NCBI GenBank assembly: GCA_964420405.1
Contig: CAYQTL010000019.1
Location: forward strand, 1 to 62,749
Direction: 5' to 3'
Length of the DNA: 62,749 bases
Origin: CAYQTL01 sp964420405
GTDB lineage: Bacteria > Acidobacteriota > Thermoanaerobaculia > Thermoanaerobaculales > Sulfomarinibacteraceae
The translations under genes and the position numbers were made by a program. Shown in pieces: positions 62,502 to 62,749 of the stretch. Under the pieces are notes generated by a model that saw only the letters and a list, made by a program, of their open reading frames with translations, made no database searches and was not told the origin of the DNA. Within the stretch, counting starts at the first letter, position 1. Each line of letters starts with the position of its first letter.

Positions 62502-62749
62502 GATCTCTGACCTCGATTGGCAGCCGATCGATAGTTCTTCAGTGGTCTTCGTAGGGCGAAGACGGGAAGATCGACCAGCGATCCGAAAGCGTGGGTATAT
62601 CGAATTGATCGAGTTGATTGAGGCCATGGAGAGCGTGGTCGATTCCGCATCCAATGACCCACATTCCGCACATCGCGGACGCGATAACTTTGAATTAGCG
62701 GGGTATCCATCTGAGTGCAGTTGGTACAACATGTAGTGGTGCCGACTCA
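62502..62749. other. Low-GC right edge, no confident gene
   Basis: About 250 bp at roughly 50% GC. Both strands have open frames to or near the window edge but neither shows a convincing protein. It contains short GATTGA/GTTGAT near-repeats around 62600-62622. It could be the upstream region of the membrane-protein gene or part of a transferred island. Confidence 0.4.

Noticed and set aside
62452..62736. 94-codon forward frame at the right edge
   Set aside because: Opposite strand of the membrane-protein upstream region, no ribosome site, no domain; treated as chance in the lower-GC segment.

Overview
The window is 62.7 kb of very GC-rich (roughly 72% by eye) bacterial chromosome from a Gram-negative, probably heterotrophic organism. 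Outer-membrane logic (a CsgG-type protein, an AttEFGH-like transporter with a secreted lipocalin-fold partner, a System I cytochrome c maturation set) argues for a diderm. Gene content, short tight operons and the many hexameric and REP-like intergenic repeats look to me like a high-GC Acidobacteriota genome (Thermoanaerobaculia-like). That placement is an impression, not a result. There are no rRNA, tRNA, phage or CRISPR features that I can support. One 100-base run of N marks a scaffold gap.

Layout. 0.2-10.4 kb is a surface-polysaccharide region. It holds a GT-C type membrane glycosyltransferase, a leftward GT2/GT4/GT2 operon, and divergently two GT4 enzymes plus the polyprenyl glycosyl-1-phosphate transferase that starts repeat-unit synthesis. 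At 10.7-12.9 kb is a soluble PAS-PAS-PAS hybrid histidine kinase. Two more GT4 enzymes (13.1-15.5 kb) and two deoxysugar reductases (Rmd-like and RmlD-like, 19.7-21.6 kb) extend the glycan theme. Between them lie an enoyl-CoA hydratase family gene and a three-gene operon of an unrecognised 588-residue protein, a hot-dog thioesterase and a phosphopantetheinyl transferase.

21.6-29.2 kb is housekeeping: folE, a small secreted protein, a CsgG-family protein, a CBS-pair protein, malic enzyme (maeB), ddl and a ferredoxin-NADP reductase closed by a perfect 22-bp hairpin. 29.4-36.0 kb holds a PDZ-containing membrane histidine kinase, its NtrC-type regulator, a pseudo-receiver protein, an orphan ATP-grasp protein and miaA. 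36.4-41.4 kb has a cytidylate-kinase-like protein, an ECF sigma/anti-sigma/DUF4097 cassette, a SnoaL-like protein, a possible 54-residue secreted peptide and a two-ACT-domain protein. Then come RNase G/E with a structured leader, a KAS III (FabH-like) enzyme, a histone-deacetylase-fold hydrolase, and ccmABCDEF. The ccm set has a CcmE carrying the CxxxY haem motif instead of histidine. The right part holds an AmpG-like permease, a secreted carbohydrate-binding-like protein, a LipM-like octanoyltransferase, a mazEF pair, a repeat array with the gap, and an AttEFGH-like operon. The last 0.7 kb drops to about 50% GC and encodes a small membrane protein of foreign look.

Two genome-wide habits are visible. 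First, many operons start with a clear TAnnnT -10 box only 6-12 nt before the start codon and without a Shine-Dalgarno sequence, which suggests leaderless or near-leaderless transcripts, while other genes carry GGAGG. Second, almost every inter-operon spacer is filled with a mosaic of five repeat families. One of them forms a stem-loop with compensatory base changes, and two repeat copies have run into coding sequence.
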